Source: Thunnus maccoyii (lineage: Eukaryota; Chordata; Actinopteri; Scombriformes; Scombridae). Taken from it: a stretch of 64,000 nucleotides of DNA. The stretch covers positions 26,236,542 to 26,300,541 of the forward strand of contig NC_056543.1 in assembly GCF_910596095.1 (NCBI RefSeq), in the 5' to 3' direction. A program made the translations under genes and the position numbers. How positions within the stretch are numbered: position 1 is the first letter of the stretch; every line of letters starts with the position of its first letter. The notes under the pieces are model-generated. The model worked only from the letters and a program-made list of their open reading frames with translations, had not been told where the DNA came from and made no database searches. Shown piece by piece: positions 11,226 to 21,907 of the stretch.

Positions 11226-11231
11226 AATAAA
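11226..11231 (+). terminator. Poly(A) signal of gamma-S copy 1
   Basis: AATAAA, 473 bp after the stop codon. I saw no AATAAA or ATTAAA between the stop and this site, so the transcript should include the whole repeated 3' UTR. Confidence 0.65.
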
Positions 11232-12515
11232 AATATATTACCTACCCATTACAATGCTGTCTATATTCTTTCATTTTTTGTTATCTGACATCTTCTAGTC
11301 TTGTCATCTAGTGTACACAAATAAGTGTTCAGCACAGGACAGAAACAAAACAAAATGAAACAAACAAAAAAGGATGGGTTTTATATAATAAGAAAAAGAA
11401 TGTTGACAAGTGTAAGATCACTCATTCACTCATTTACAAAATGTTAACATTAGACATTATTGGTAAAAAACATTTGAACACCAACATACTGTATCTGTCT
11501 GCACAGATGCTTTTTTCAGCATTTATGTGGACTTCACAGTGTCATAATTTCAGGCCAATACTGTAGACATGTTTATGTTTTATGTTGAAACTCTGAGTAC
11601 TGTATGTCTTCTACCAGTTAAAATACCTTATTGTAAATTAAACAAAGAAGGACATGAAAATGAGGTAAGATATATACTCTTTGTAACTTTATATGAAAAT
11701 AGTAGCTCAGCAGATATATGTAAAGTTAGATACACCACTTACACATATTGTTTATTTGCTTATTGATTTGATATGGTATTATCACAACCTTTAAGTATAT
11801 TTGATGCTGATACTATATGTTTGTGATAACATTATCTTTATTTGTTAAATTTAATTGTAAATGAATAATAAAATAACCTTTAGTGGAGGGCCCCTTGATT
11901 TTATAGTGATAAATAGTGGTGTGCACAGTGTGGTGCACCACTATGCAATCACTATAAAATGAAAGTCTTTTAAACTGTGAGTTCTTTAGTAAGTAAATGT
12001 TCAACACCACAACAGTATCAGCAACATTTGTACAATTTACACTATAGATTTGTTTATTTCAGTACACATTATTTTTTGTGGTTAATCTCTTTCTAAAATT
12101 GCCTTCGCAATTGTGCTGATGTAAGTTTAATGAAGTTTAATTAAACCACAAGAGGACCTACTGTATATTAATCCTGCAATGTAGATAATTTGGATAGCAG
12201 CAGTAGTCAGTTTTAAGGGTCAGATTTCTCACTCTAGCTCTATAACTCTTCTAACTTCACTGAATTGAAAATTTAATTAAAATATGTAAGACAGGGTCTA
12301 AGCAATCATCCTGTCAACACAGAACTATCATATACAACCTAAACTGTCTATAGAGCCCACCTAAACCCAAATTTATTCTAAGCAAGCTACCAAATTTAAT
12401 GGTAATGCAAAAGATATCACAAAAATAATAAAAAAAATGACAACCTTACCAGGTGGAGAAGTAACAAACAATACCACTCCTAAACTATATCAATGAAAGT
12501 ATTAAAACCGTTTTA
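11232..12515. other. AT-rich spacer between gamma-S copies 1 and 2
   Basis: No exon, RNA gene or bounded element is recognisable. Open frames at 11569-11766 and 11813-12010 look random. Confidence 0.55.
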
Positions 12516-12519
12516 ATTT

Positions 12520-12855
12520 GGACCTGATGATGGTGCTGGCTGAAAAGTAAGGGGGTCACCAAAGTTATTATAATTCATCCTGAACATGATTGTCAGATTT
12601 CATTGCAATCCATCCAATCATTGTCGAGATATTTCAAAACCACAAATATCAACCTCATGGTGGCACTAGAGGGAAAGTCAGGGTCAGGGATCACCAAGGT
12701 CATTATGATTCATTATCTGGAAATCATAGATCTCTGTACAAAATTTCCATCCATCCACTGGATTTCAGTCTTTATTTCAGTCTGGACCAATGTGGTGTAC
12801 AGACCAACAGACCTACATTGCCATCCCTAGAGCTATGCTGCTACTGTGGCTAAAA
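12520..12855. repeat. Dispersed fish repeat (copy 1 of a family)
   Basis: It contains the phrases TTTCATTGCAATCCATCCAA, GTCGAGATATTTC, GTCTGGACCAATGTGGTG and CATCCCTAGAGCTATGCTGC. The same phrases recur, diverged, at 54420-54715, and in reverse orientation at 46437-46545. Open frames across it are chance products of the repeat. The class of element is not known to me. Confidence 0.6.
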
Positions 12856-13300
12856 AGACATCTACAAAGTTGTTTTGGTGTTATTTTTGTCCTTCACTTT
12901 TGTTCTAGAAAGCAGTTGAGTTTTCAAAGTTATGACAAATATTTTTCACAAGTTTTGAATGACAAAACTGAATATAATTAGTGGACCACTATTTGCGTCT
13001 AAATTTATGTTACCAGTGTCATATATTTGCCATGATTGTTGTCATAATTTATGCTTTGTAAGTAATTACATATTTTGTAAGTGCATAGTTAATTAATGTA
13101 GAAGTAATCTGTGGGCCACATACACTACACTGTTAAAACATAAACGAAACATTTATGGCACTGGTTCAGATCAGATTGGATTGAGCAGTGACTGAGGTTT
13201 AGATACTTGGCACTGCTAAACATCTATTGTGTGTGGAGAGGCAATTCAGTGAGTAAGAACAAAGGGCAGAATCTAGATGAATATTTGAATTGTAATAACT
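12856..13300. other. Spacer upstream of gamma-S copy 2
   Basis: AT-rich, with no gene. It should contain the distal part of the gamma-S copy 2 promoter, but no confident site was seen beyond those listed nearer the gene. Confidence 0.5.
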
Positions 13301-13348
13301 GCTACATGCACTGCTAACCATGCATTTGGTAGTATTGTCTCTGCTGTG

Positions 13349-13355
13349 TATAAAG
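13349..13355 (+). promoter_or_regulatory. TATA box of gamma-S copy 2
   Basis: TATAAAG, 50 bp before the ATG at 13399. Upstream, TGCTAACC (13312) and ATTGT (13334-13338) are possible but weak Maf and Sox cores, so the composite element is less clear than in copies 1 and 3. Confidence 0.7.
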
Positions 13356-13398
13356 AGTACTGCGTTGGTTACTATGCCCAGTATTTGAAGCTTCACAG

Positions 13399-14198
13399 AT
13401 GGAGAAGGTTAGAAAATTTACAGTATACATGTAACACATGTAACATGTACATCTACTTGCAGGGACAAATTTTGTACTAAACACTGAAATCAGATGTATT
13501 GTAAGTGGGAATTTAAAAAAGTGCAAATACAGATGATTTATTTAAAAGTGAATCATCTGGTCTGTTTCTCTTCTTTCTAGATTGTGTTTTACGAGGATAG
13601 GGACTTCCAGGGAAAGTCCTATGACTGCAAAGGGGACTCAGCTGACCTGCATGGCTACATCCGCCGATGTAACTCAGTCAAGGTAGAGGGAGGCTGGTGG
13701 GTGCTATTTGAGCGCAACAACTTCACAGGCTACCAGTACGTTATCGGTCCAGGGGAATACAATGACTACCACCACTGGATGGGCTTCAATGACTGTGTCA
13801 GATCCTGCAGGATCATCAAAAACGTAAGTCACCAGGTGCCATAATAAAAAGTAATATGAAAAAAGAGCACATTTTCTTTGTCACACATGTAATTTCACAC
13901 ATTATAACGATTGATTTGGTTTCAGGCCAAAGGGCCATGCAAGCTGAAGCTGTTCGACCGGCCAAACTTTGACGGCCAATCTCTGGAGTTGACAGAAAAC
14001 ATGAAGTCTTTCCAGGAGAAGTGGCCCACACGTGAAGTCCAGTCCTGCAAGGTCCTAGAGGGGTCCTGGGTGTTCTTTGAACATCCCAACTTCTGTGGTC
14101 GCCAGTACCTGCTGGAGAAAGGGGAGTACCGACACCACTCAGTGTGGGGAGCTCTGAAAGCAACCGTGGGCTCCATCAGAAGAATCATGGAGTTGTAG
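13399..14198 (+). CDS. crygs: Gamma-S-type crystallin, copy 2, complete three-exon gene
   Basis: Lens structural protein. Exons are 13399-13407 (MEK), 13581-13823 (81 codons) and 13926-14198 (90 codons plus TAG), total 174 aa. Introns are 173 and 102 bp, GT/AG, phase 0. Domain 1 runs from IVFYEDRDFQGKSYDC through VEGGWWVLFERNNFTGYQY to EYNDYHHWMGFNDCVRSCR. Domain 2 has CKLKLFDRPNFDGQ, KVLEGSWVFFEHPNFCGRQY and VWGALKATVGSIRRIMEL. The pieces REVQSCKVLEGSW and [11 protein letters not shown] are close to vertebrate gamma-S domain 2. Exon 1 starts MEK rather than the usual MGK. This copy has the shortest second intron of the five genes. A second ATG at 13584 would remove the first strand, so the exon-1 start is preferred. 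Confidence 0.93.
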
Positions 14199-14233
14199 TT
14201 CTTCAATCAGTTTCCTGAAATGAAATGCATTCC

Positions 14234-14239
14234 AATAAA
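14234..14239 (+). terminator. Poly(A) signal of gamma-S copy 2
   Basis: AATAAA 36 bp after the stop codon, predicting a short 3' UTR. Confidence 0.65.
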
Positions 14240-14520
14240 TGGCTTTAATGCAAATCTTTGTTTGTGCCCCTGTAAAGTTGAATTCAAATTTCCACGTATC
14301 ATGAAATATAATATAAAGAGAGATAAATATGATAATAATAAAACAGTACAACGAATAACATATTTTACCTGTATTGTAAAGTATATCAGTCATACTTACT
14401 GTACAATAAACTTTATTATATTATTAATATTATATAAATATTATACTCATATTAGTTACCTGAACATATCACCTCAACCAAAATTTCAAAACTGTTCATA
14501 ACACTCATAAAACACATAAA

Positions 14521-14735
14521 ATAAACACTCAGTTGACTATTTATTAGGTACACCTAGCTAAAACTAATGCAGTCAAATACAACAGGCCACTTTCATGAAG
14601 GTTATAATCAATTTTTGTTGACACTGTTAAGTGTTAATTGAACTTAATGGTTATTTTGGAGGCTGTAGTTTCTGATGCTGTTGGATGGTATTGTGTCAAT
14701 TTTGTAGATATTAATAGGGCAGCACAGTTGCATTG
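14521..14735. repeat. Probable dispersed fish repeat
   Basis: The run from about CTATTTATTAGGTACACCTA onward, continuing through AACTAATGCAGTCAAATACA, resembles a repeat seen often in teleost genomes. No terminal repeats or target duplication were found and the borders are approximate. The rest of the 14.24-15.35 kb spacer shows nothing recognisable. Confidence 0.4.
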
Positions 14736-15358
14736 GCATTAGAGGTTCTTGTATGGTCACAGATTTGAATACAGTAACAGCCAGAGGCTGTTTATACCAT
14801 TGTTTGGTCACAGTGCTACGAATGACCCCGACTCCTATTCTAAAAAACGAGAAAAATGTCTATACACATTGTTGACAACTTGGAAAACACTAAAACTCTA
14901 AATGCTGCTTTGAGTCTCAAATCATATAATGTACTTTGAGTAATGAGCCGCGCTCTTCTTTGGCTGTAAACACATTCAGCTGCTGATATAAACAAAGAAT
15001 AATGAGCCTCCCATTCACCATGTCTTTCAGAGCTTGTCTGAGAGTGGTCAGCTGACTGTGCACTGAGGTGTGGATGTGCAGGGAGACAAGAGGATGGAGC
15101 ATTACAGTCTGTAATCAGCCGTCCCCTCCAAAACAGACGTTAAGCTCATACCACGCTGCTGTGTGGCCACAAGCCAGGATCACAGTATCAGCCTCAGTAC
15201 CAGTCCGCAGAAGACAATTTAATTTGATCAATAAATCGTTTCTAGAATCACGCATTGACGGATCAAAAGGTCAGCCATCGCAATAGTGAGTAAACACTAT
15301 AAAGCCGAGCATTTTTAAAACAATTGCAGCATCAGCCATTGTGCAGATATACAGTAAA

Positions 15359-15382
15359 TGCTGAGGCAATTACAAAAACAAT
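15359..15382 (+). promoter_or_regulatory. Maf half-site plus Sox site of gamma-S copy 3
   Basis: TGCTGAGG (TGCTGA at 15359-15364) is followed 18 bp on by AACAAT (15377-15382), and a TATA box begins at 15424. Spacing and order match the first gamma-M gene almost exactly (19 bp and 38 bp there, 18 and 47 bp here). Confidence 0.55.
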
Positions 15383-15423
15383 GCTGCCCCTGGGAGTGCA
15401 TTTCAGTGTGCCCACATACACTG

Positions 15424-15433
15424 TATATATAAA
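15424..15433 (+). promoter_or_regulatory. TATA box of gamma-S copy 3
   Basis: TATATATAAA, 94 bp before the ATG at 15518. The gap to the start codon is longer than in the other four genes. Confidence 0.65.
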
Positions 15434-15517
15434 TCTGGACCAGTCCTGTAGGCAATATTGTGTATGTGAAAAGTGGGATAAACAAACTGTTACCAATAGT
15501 TGGTGTGAGGCCCAAAC

Positions 15518-17099
15518 ATGGACCGTGTAGGAAAGGTAAGCAGACAGGCAAGCAGATTATGCCTGTGAGCCATTGTCTGTATTATTTGATTTATTACACA
15601 GATTATACAATCATCAACGGTCATCCTGTTTGTTTGTTTGCGCTGTTTGCTTGTTTACCGTCATTTTGGATATACAGTCCCAGTCAAAAGTTTGGACACA
15701 CTTTCTGATTCAAGGTAATTGGGAAGGTGTGTCCAAACTTTTGACTGGTACTGTTGGACAATGAGAAATGTCTTTAGAGTTACTACATTGACAGGTTTAG
15801 CTCAGACAACCTACTGAACATGCAAGGTCCTCCATCACTTTGTATTTTTATTCACAGATCATCTTTTACGAAGACAAGAACTTCCAAGGTCGATATTATG
15901 AGTGCAACAGTGACTGTCCTGAGCTTAACATCCATTTTAGCCGCTGCAACTCAGTTCGGGTGGAGAGTGGAGCCTGGGTTCTGTATGAGAGGCCCAACTA
16001 CCTGGGCTACCAGTACATCCTGACCAGAGGAGAGTACCCTGATTACCAGCAATGGATGGGCTACAATGACAGCATAAGGTCTTGCCGGATTGTACGAAAT
16101 GTGAGTATGATGTACTGATTATTATAATATGATGAACATTATTCTATTTATTCACATACACCTGACAAATTCATTACACACACAACCTTTATATACAGCT
16201 AATTTGCAACATAGAATGCATTTTGTAGGAACTGTTATGGTGCCCAGATTAAGTGTTTATCGATACTGTATAACAAAGAAATGTTGTTAATGAACGTATT
16301 TAGAAAGTTGCAATATGTTGATGCTGAATGCATCATATGTACCAATGTATCAGATGAACAATATTAGCGCTTGCAAAACAATATCCAGTCTTATCAACTA
16401 TCACATTATTAAACTTCATGGTTATATTAAACATGACATGTTTAGTTTAATATTTAACCATGATCATAATCTCTCCTTAAATTAAGTACTTGTTGCATTA
16501 GTCCTGCACTCACCGTCTACCCTGACCACCTCCTTAAGAGCTGTGTATGGTACATAAATGTAGCTCTTCCTACATTTGAATAAACATTTTCAGAAAGCAA
16601 TTACATTTCCTTTCAAAGTGTACTTGGGAATACAAATAAGTAAATGTAATTTATAGGAGACAAGATTGGATATTTGATATTGTATATTAGAAAATGTGAA
16701 AAAAGGAGAAAATTTTAACCTTGTCTTTTAAGCTTGTCTTCAGTTGCAATGTGCAACAAATACTCAAACCAACTATATACCATCAGTATATTTTCTAAAA
16801 TGTTTGTAATTATGGTTGTTTTGCAGACCTCTGGTTTGTTCAGGATTCGTATCTACGAGTGTCTTCACTTCACCGGTAAGATGATGGAGTTCAGTGAAGA
16901 TGTAAGCACCCTGCTCGAACACTGGCAATTCCAAGAGGTCCACTCTGCCCATGTGCAGGACGGTGCCTGGGTCTTCTACGAGCTCCCCAACTACCGTGGA
17001 CGCCAGTACCTGCTGGAGAAGGGAGAGTACCGCCGCTTTATTGAGTGGGCAGCCATGAACCCCACCGTGGGGTCCATCCGCCGCGTCCATGACTTTTAG
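15518..17099 (+). CDS. crygs: Gamma-S crystallin, copy 3 with extended N-terminus
   Basis: Lens structural protein. Exons are 15518-15535 (six codons, MDRVGK), 15858-16100 (81 codons) and 16827-17099 (90 codons plus TAG), total 177 aa. Introns are 322 and 726 bp, GT/AG, phase 0. Domain 1 runs from [16 protein letters not shown] through [19 protein letters not shown] to [19 protein letters not shown]. Domain 2 has [38 protein letters not shown] and [13 protein letters not shown]. The lengthened exon 1 is a known trait of true gamma-S crystallin (vertebrate gamma-S has a few extra N-terminal residues), so this copy is the best candidate for the CRYGS orthologue. The other two plus-strand copies have the ordinary three-codon exon 1. 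A Tc1-like palindrome sits in intron 1. Confidence 0.94.
15675..15753. mobile_element. Tiny Tc1-like palindromic MITE in intron 1 of gamma-S copy 3
   Basis: CAGTCCCAGTCAAAAGTTTG at 15675 and its near-complement ending at 15753 form 27-bp inverted repeats around only 25 bp of interior. The sequence is that of a Tc1-like terminus common in fish. TA precedes the left end (15673-15674), but the right flank is TT, so the target duplication is decayed. Confidence 0.75.
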
Positions 17100-17148
17100 A
17101 CTGTCTCTCTCTTGATTTGTGTTTCACATTACTGTTCTTTGCACATTT

Positions 17149-17154
17149 AATAAA
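17149..17154 (+). terminator. Poly(A) signal of gamma-S copy 3
   Basis: AATAAA about 50 bp after the stop codon at 17099. Confidence 0.65.
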
Positions 17155-17159
17155 AAATA

Positions 17160-19278
17160 TATTGTGCTGAGTATATTTATCCCTCTGTCCTCCATTTTCT
17201 TATTTCCCATATTTACAAGCAGTTGGTAGTATAAATTACACTGAGAACATATATTTGTATTATTATTGAGAAAAACTTTCATTCAGTGAGAATAAACAGT
17301 AAACAAAATCTAATTGTATCCTAGTACAATGCTATAATTCATAATTCAATCACTGCACAGCCACTTATGCAACACTGGACCTTTCTTTGCTTTTAAAAGC
17401 CACAGTGGAATTGAGGATTTAAAATGCTGTAAAAGTTTAGGCTTCTCATGATCACAGTCTTTCTACTTTTAAGAGAGAGGTCAGCACCATATGTTTCTTA
17501 AAAGTGCCCTTTTTCATTATTTGTCAAACTACACATTTAAAAGTCATAAAGATAAACTCTTAGGCTGTTTCTGATTAACATGGTGTGTGACACAACATTT
17601 TGAATGATTCCTCAAAGGCAAAATGTAAAACATGAATAATGTCAACAAGATCAAGAGAGCAGTTGACTATTACATGCATGACATTACATGCATGTAACAT
17701 AAGACCAATAGTGTATTGCTACTTGCTTAAAGTGACCATATTTTCAAATCCCCAAACTGGGACCCTTAAATGTACCACACATTCATGCACATGCACATGT
17801 ATGCGCTTATGCACACACCATAACTGTTTTCATCAGGATGGGGGACAATTATATCAGCCCTTAGCACACCTACCAAGTGCGCCTTTCAATACCATGGACA
17901 GCGCCTCAGCAGACCGAAAACTATGTTTGGTCTCTCATAATCCACCACGGTATTTGTCAGTGTGCATAAGTGCAGGCTGCCGGCTAAATGGCCGACTGTG
18001 ACACATTCTCTGCCAGCTTTATTTTTTTTTTTTTTTAAAACAGAACAAAGTACAAATCTCTTTGTGGCCAATAAATAACTTTATAGACTATAACATAAAA
18101 ATAACTTTAATTTACATCTTCACAATGCTACGCCACGAGCTGGTCACGAGTTTACAAAGATTAAAACATCAAAAAATTAAATCACCATTGCATCTCATTA
18201 ATAACAAAAACCAAGAAAAAGAGCCTTTAAAGAAAGTTACCTTAAAGAGGATTTCTGGGTACTTTTTGCTTTGCAGAGTTTCTTTTCTGGAACTCTCAGG
18301 GAAATCACCGCTTATGTTTGGCTGTATTAATATGATCTTTTATATCAACATTTCCAGCATGCAGGACCAAAAATGTACTCTTGCAGTATGAGCAGAAAAC
18401 AGCATTTTCATTGCTAGGTACTTTGCAAAGGAAGGAGTAAGCCTCCTGGAGCTCTTTAGAAAAGGCTGACTCTGTTCAGCATGATAGCTAGGCATTAGCA
18501 TACTGTCAGAGGTTCTGTCAGTAAGAGCCTCAAGTGCCATAGTTTAGCAAAAGCCTTGACAATGACACATTGATTTGCACACATACAGACAAATCAGTGT
18601 TGAATTCAGACGCATGGTGCATTGTTTTTATATTGGCTTAGGTAATAATGAATGGGACAGAGCATGATAAATGTCTATGTAAGTACTAAAGACAAGTATA
18701 TTTTAATTGTGGTGAAAACTGGGACAGTTTGGTAGTGAATGTTAAAAACACATTTGTTGGGACACCCAGCTTGAAACCAGCACAATCTGAGACATCTGGT
18801 CAATGTATACTTGCTTGCTTTGTTTGTAAACGTGGAAAATATAGCTATCAACAGCTAATTTATAATGTGTACATTGTAATTGTATATTCAGCATCACAAT
18901 AGACATGAAAGAAACATTAGCATGCTAAAATACGAGTATAGCAGACCTAGCCAGGGTGGGAGCAAGTGGCATCTTTGAATGCTGTGTTCACAAGATGTTT
19001 ACAGAGACTTTTACTGAGAGAAGAATGGCTTTTCCTTGGACAGCATTTAGTGTATTTGAATGTTTGAGGAGTCTATACATAATGCAAAAATCATTAGTGC
19101 TCCAACATCCACAATAAAAGCAGTAAAGAATTCCTTTAAGGAAGTTTCTGAGCATGTCGTACTTTGAGTTTCCTAGAATCAGCTACCTCACTGATAAACT
19201 ACAGATGTAAAGCTAAGCACTGTTTGTCCATGCATAGACACAGATCTTTGGTACAATCATTATGGCTTTCCTTACATG
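17160..19278. other. Spacer after the crystallin cluster
   Basis: No further crystallin exon or other coding exon is recognisable. The open frames at 17639-18001 and 18062-18391 lack domain signatures and convincing splice context. Confidence 0.55.
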
Positions 19279-19283
19279 AGAAC

Positions 19284-19822
19284 TGTCAAATGCAAAGCAG
19301 GAGGACCCAAATGCAGATACTCAGCAGGCACAAGGAACTGAATATATTTATCAACCAACACAGGAACAGGACACAAATGCAGGCAGCAACTAAACTGTGC
19401 AAACTGTGCAAAGACTGAACTGAAAACCAGGACTTAAATACAAACTAAACTAATCAGACAACAAGGAACAGGTGGCAAGACACAAGGGCAGGCTGGGAGC
19501 TGATAGGCTGGGAAGACACTGGGAGCAGGGCTGGGCTGACAAGACTGATACAGGGCAGGTGTGAAGGTAACAGCAGACTGGGGAAGAACACTGAGAGCAG
19601 GGCAGGGCTAACGAACATGATGCAGGGCAGGTGTGGAGGGAAAAACGGTCTGGGGAGGAGTGCAGGAACACAGGAGGGAAACAGAGCAAACAGAAAACCA
19701 AAACACAATACTCAAAATACATCCCAGCATACATTAAACTGTCCAAGAATACACATGAACACAAAACCAAGTACAAAATACCATAAGCTAACCAAGAACG
19801 TCCAAAACATGAGTCCATGACA
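19284..19822 (-). mobile_element. Solo LTR of a retrotransposon
   Basis: The 539-bp block begins TGTCAAATGC and ends CCATGACA, the TG...CA inverted termini of an LTR. It is flanked by AGAAC (19279-19283) and ATAAC (19823-19827), a 5-bp target duplication with one mismatch. No internal gene follows. Its middle contains two or more diverged copies of a roughly 70-80 bp unit with GCAGGGC and GGGCAGGTGTG. Orientation is a guess. Confidence 0.65.
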
Positions 19823-19832
19823 ATAACATCTG

Positions 19833-21021
19833 GGGTCTGTACTACGAAGCCATATCCAAGATATTTTTTCGTTATCTGGCTTCACTGAGCCCAACATTGG
19901 CTGTCCAGATAACCAGTGCTACGAAGCTGGTTAAAAACTAGCTCAGTCAACCTGGGGTTTTCTTATCCAGATACAAGTGCGTTCATGTGAAAGAGGCAGG
20001 GTTGTTAATTACAAGTGACATCATCAGAACCATGAATGAAGTACTTAATATGATATGAGATTAAACAGTGGTATCAAGTACCTGTGTTAAATTTCTGTTT
20101 TAGGGACAGAAAAATGTCATATTCAAGAAGTGAAATGTAAATGACAGCCTGTAATCATACAACTGAATAAGAAGATGTAGGAACACTAAAAATGATTTCC
20201 ACATATTAAAAGTAGGCTAAGGCTTAAAATACATGTAAGAATTATTATATATGACTTAGGTATAGAGTGAGTATTTTTTGCTATTTAGTTGGATGGTGAA
20301 GAAACCATTTTGAATATACCACATGAAACAACTTAAAAGTAACACCATACTGTTTCTGCTGCTGAAGCAAAGAGTGAGAAAGTAGTTAATGACTGATGAG
20401 GTCTGTCTTACCCAAATGTTGCATTTAATCATGGGAGCCAATTAACAGTGTGTGGATTATTTTTCTAATAAAAGACAAGCTTTGGTTTTTATTTCCAGTT
20501 ATCATCACACAGTTGTCTTGTGTTATTCTGAGCTGCAGTGATGGAATCAGAGTGTAAAATCATCCACATTGTCAGCTGTCACTCTGGGGATAAAATCAAC
20601 TTTGCACAATTAAAATGCAGCTAAAATCATCATAATGTGTTTAGTCTTGTAAATGATCTCTCTGTTTGTTAGAAGGTCTGTTTTAAAACCAGAGTGGAAA
20701 TAGAAAGCCTGGAACAATAAAATGTTTCCACTGACCTAGAAAAATATATATCGCTCTTTTTTACTTGTCACTTTATTGTAAACTCAGGACTTTTGTCCAT
20801 GTCGGCATCTTGTAGGAATGATGGCTCTTTTTTTTCCAGTGATCTGATTGGCCAGTGGTCAGGGTGTTGACAGGTTCTGATCTGAGCAGTTTAGCTATTC
20901 AGCATAAGTTACAATGGTGATGTACCCTGGTAAGAAGTGAACCACCATCATAGGACTGAAAACCCAGAGTTAAACCTGAAGTTACCTTGCCAATTCCTAA
21001 TCCTGCTTTGTAGTACAGGCC
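19833..21021. mobile_element. Non-autonomous DNA transposon with CTGTACTACGAAGC ends
   Basis: The left end GGGTCTGTACTACGAAGC (19833 on) and the right end, read as AGGCCTGTACTACAAAGC on the minus strand (21022 down), are inverted repeats about 1.2 kb apart. Nothing coding was seen inside. It begins about 10 bp after the solo LTR. Superfamily not assigned. Confidence 0.6.
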
Positions 21022-21175
21022 TCTGGAGTTCATAAGAATGGATGCTAGTAACAATTATCAATATGATACAGCTTGTAAAAAAGGGAGATTCCTACACATT
21101 TCTCTTGCACTCAAGACATTTATTGAATTATTTCGTCAAACTAACATTTCAGTGCCTGCAGATCTTCCTCAGTTA

Positions 21176-21907
21176 TAAACATAGCACAAAAAGTAAGGAA
21201 ATTTGTGTTTGGTAGATTATTTCTTTGTTGTAACAATGCTTCTTGGCAATAAATCTTATACCGTTGGAAAGCCTGTTTATTTCCCTTTTAAATGGTGCCA
21301 CATTTGTAAAGAACATGTGTTTGTGGGATGAGCAGCAGAGTTGAGTATGTGGGTTGCGGCCATGAAAAATATGCCAAATCTTCTCTGCCAATGCCAAACA
21401 GCTTATTCTGCCATTGACTCTTGTTTGGTGTTTGGTGGATTGGATGATTGAAGTTTGAAGAAACAAGACATATTGGCAATTTAACAATTTATTCATTTAA
21501 CAAACAGGAGCCTCAGTAGCGTGTGGAAGAACCATACACAGCCACAACAGCCTGGCACCTCCTCCTCATGCTGGTCACCAGCCTGGTCACACACTGCTGT
21601 GGGATGGCATCCCATTCTTCAACCAGCATTTGTCGGTTTGTGGGGTTTATCAGAGATTACCTCCAGAATTTGGGAGTGGAGAGGATGGAATGGCCTGCCA
21701 GCAGTCCTGACCTCAACCCCATTGAACACTTGTGGGATCAGCTTGGGCATGCTGTTCGTGCCTGAGTGGCCAACACAACCACGTTGGCTGACTTGCGACA
21801 AATGCTGGTATAAGATATACGGTATAAGATTTATTGCCAAGAAGCATTGTTATAACAAAGAAATAATCTACCAAACAAAAATTTCCTTACTTTTTGTGCT
21901 ATGTTTA
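21176..21907. mobile_element. Inside-out Tc1-like element with about 80-bp terminal repeats
   Basis: Near-identical inverted repeats of at least 80 bp, starting TAAACATAGCACAAAAAG, lie at 21176-21264 and 21820-21907. Between them are two pieces of one transposase in opposite directions. On the minus strand (21640-21517) is the C-terminus, including VEEWDAIPQQCVTRL and MRRRCQAVV and ending in a stop. On the plus strand (about 21650-21810) is a segment with SPDLNPIEHLWDQLGHAVRA, ending in DLRQMLV. Both pieces contain RQMLV, so the 3' end of the ancestral element is present twice, once inverted. It cannot encode an active protein. Confidence 0.75.

Noticed and set aside
13816-14163. 115-codon minus-strand open frame
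   Set aside because: Antisense of gamma-S copy 2 exon 3.
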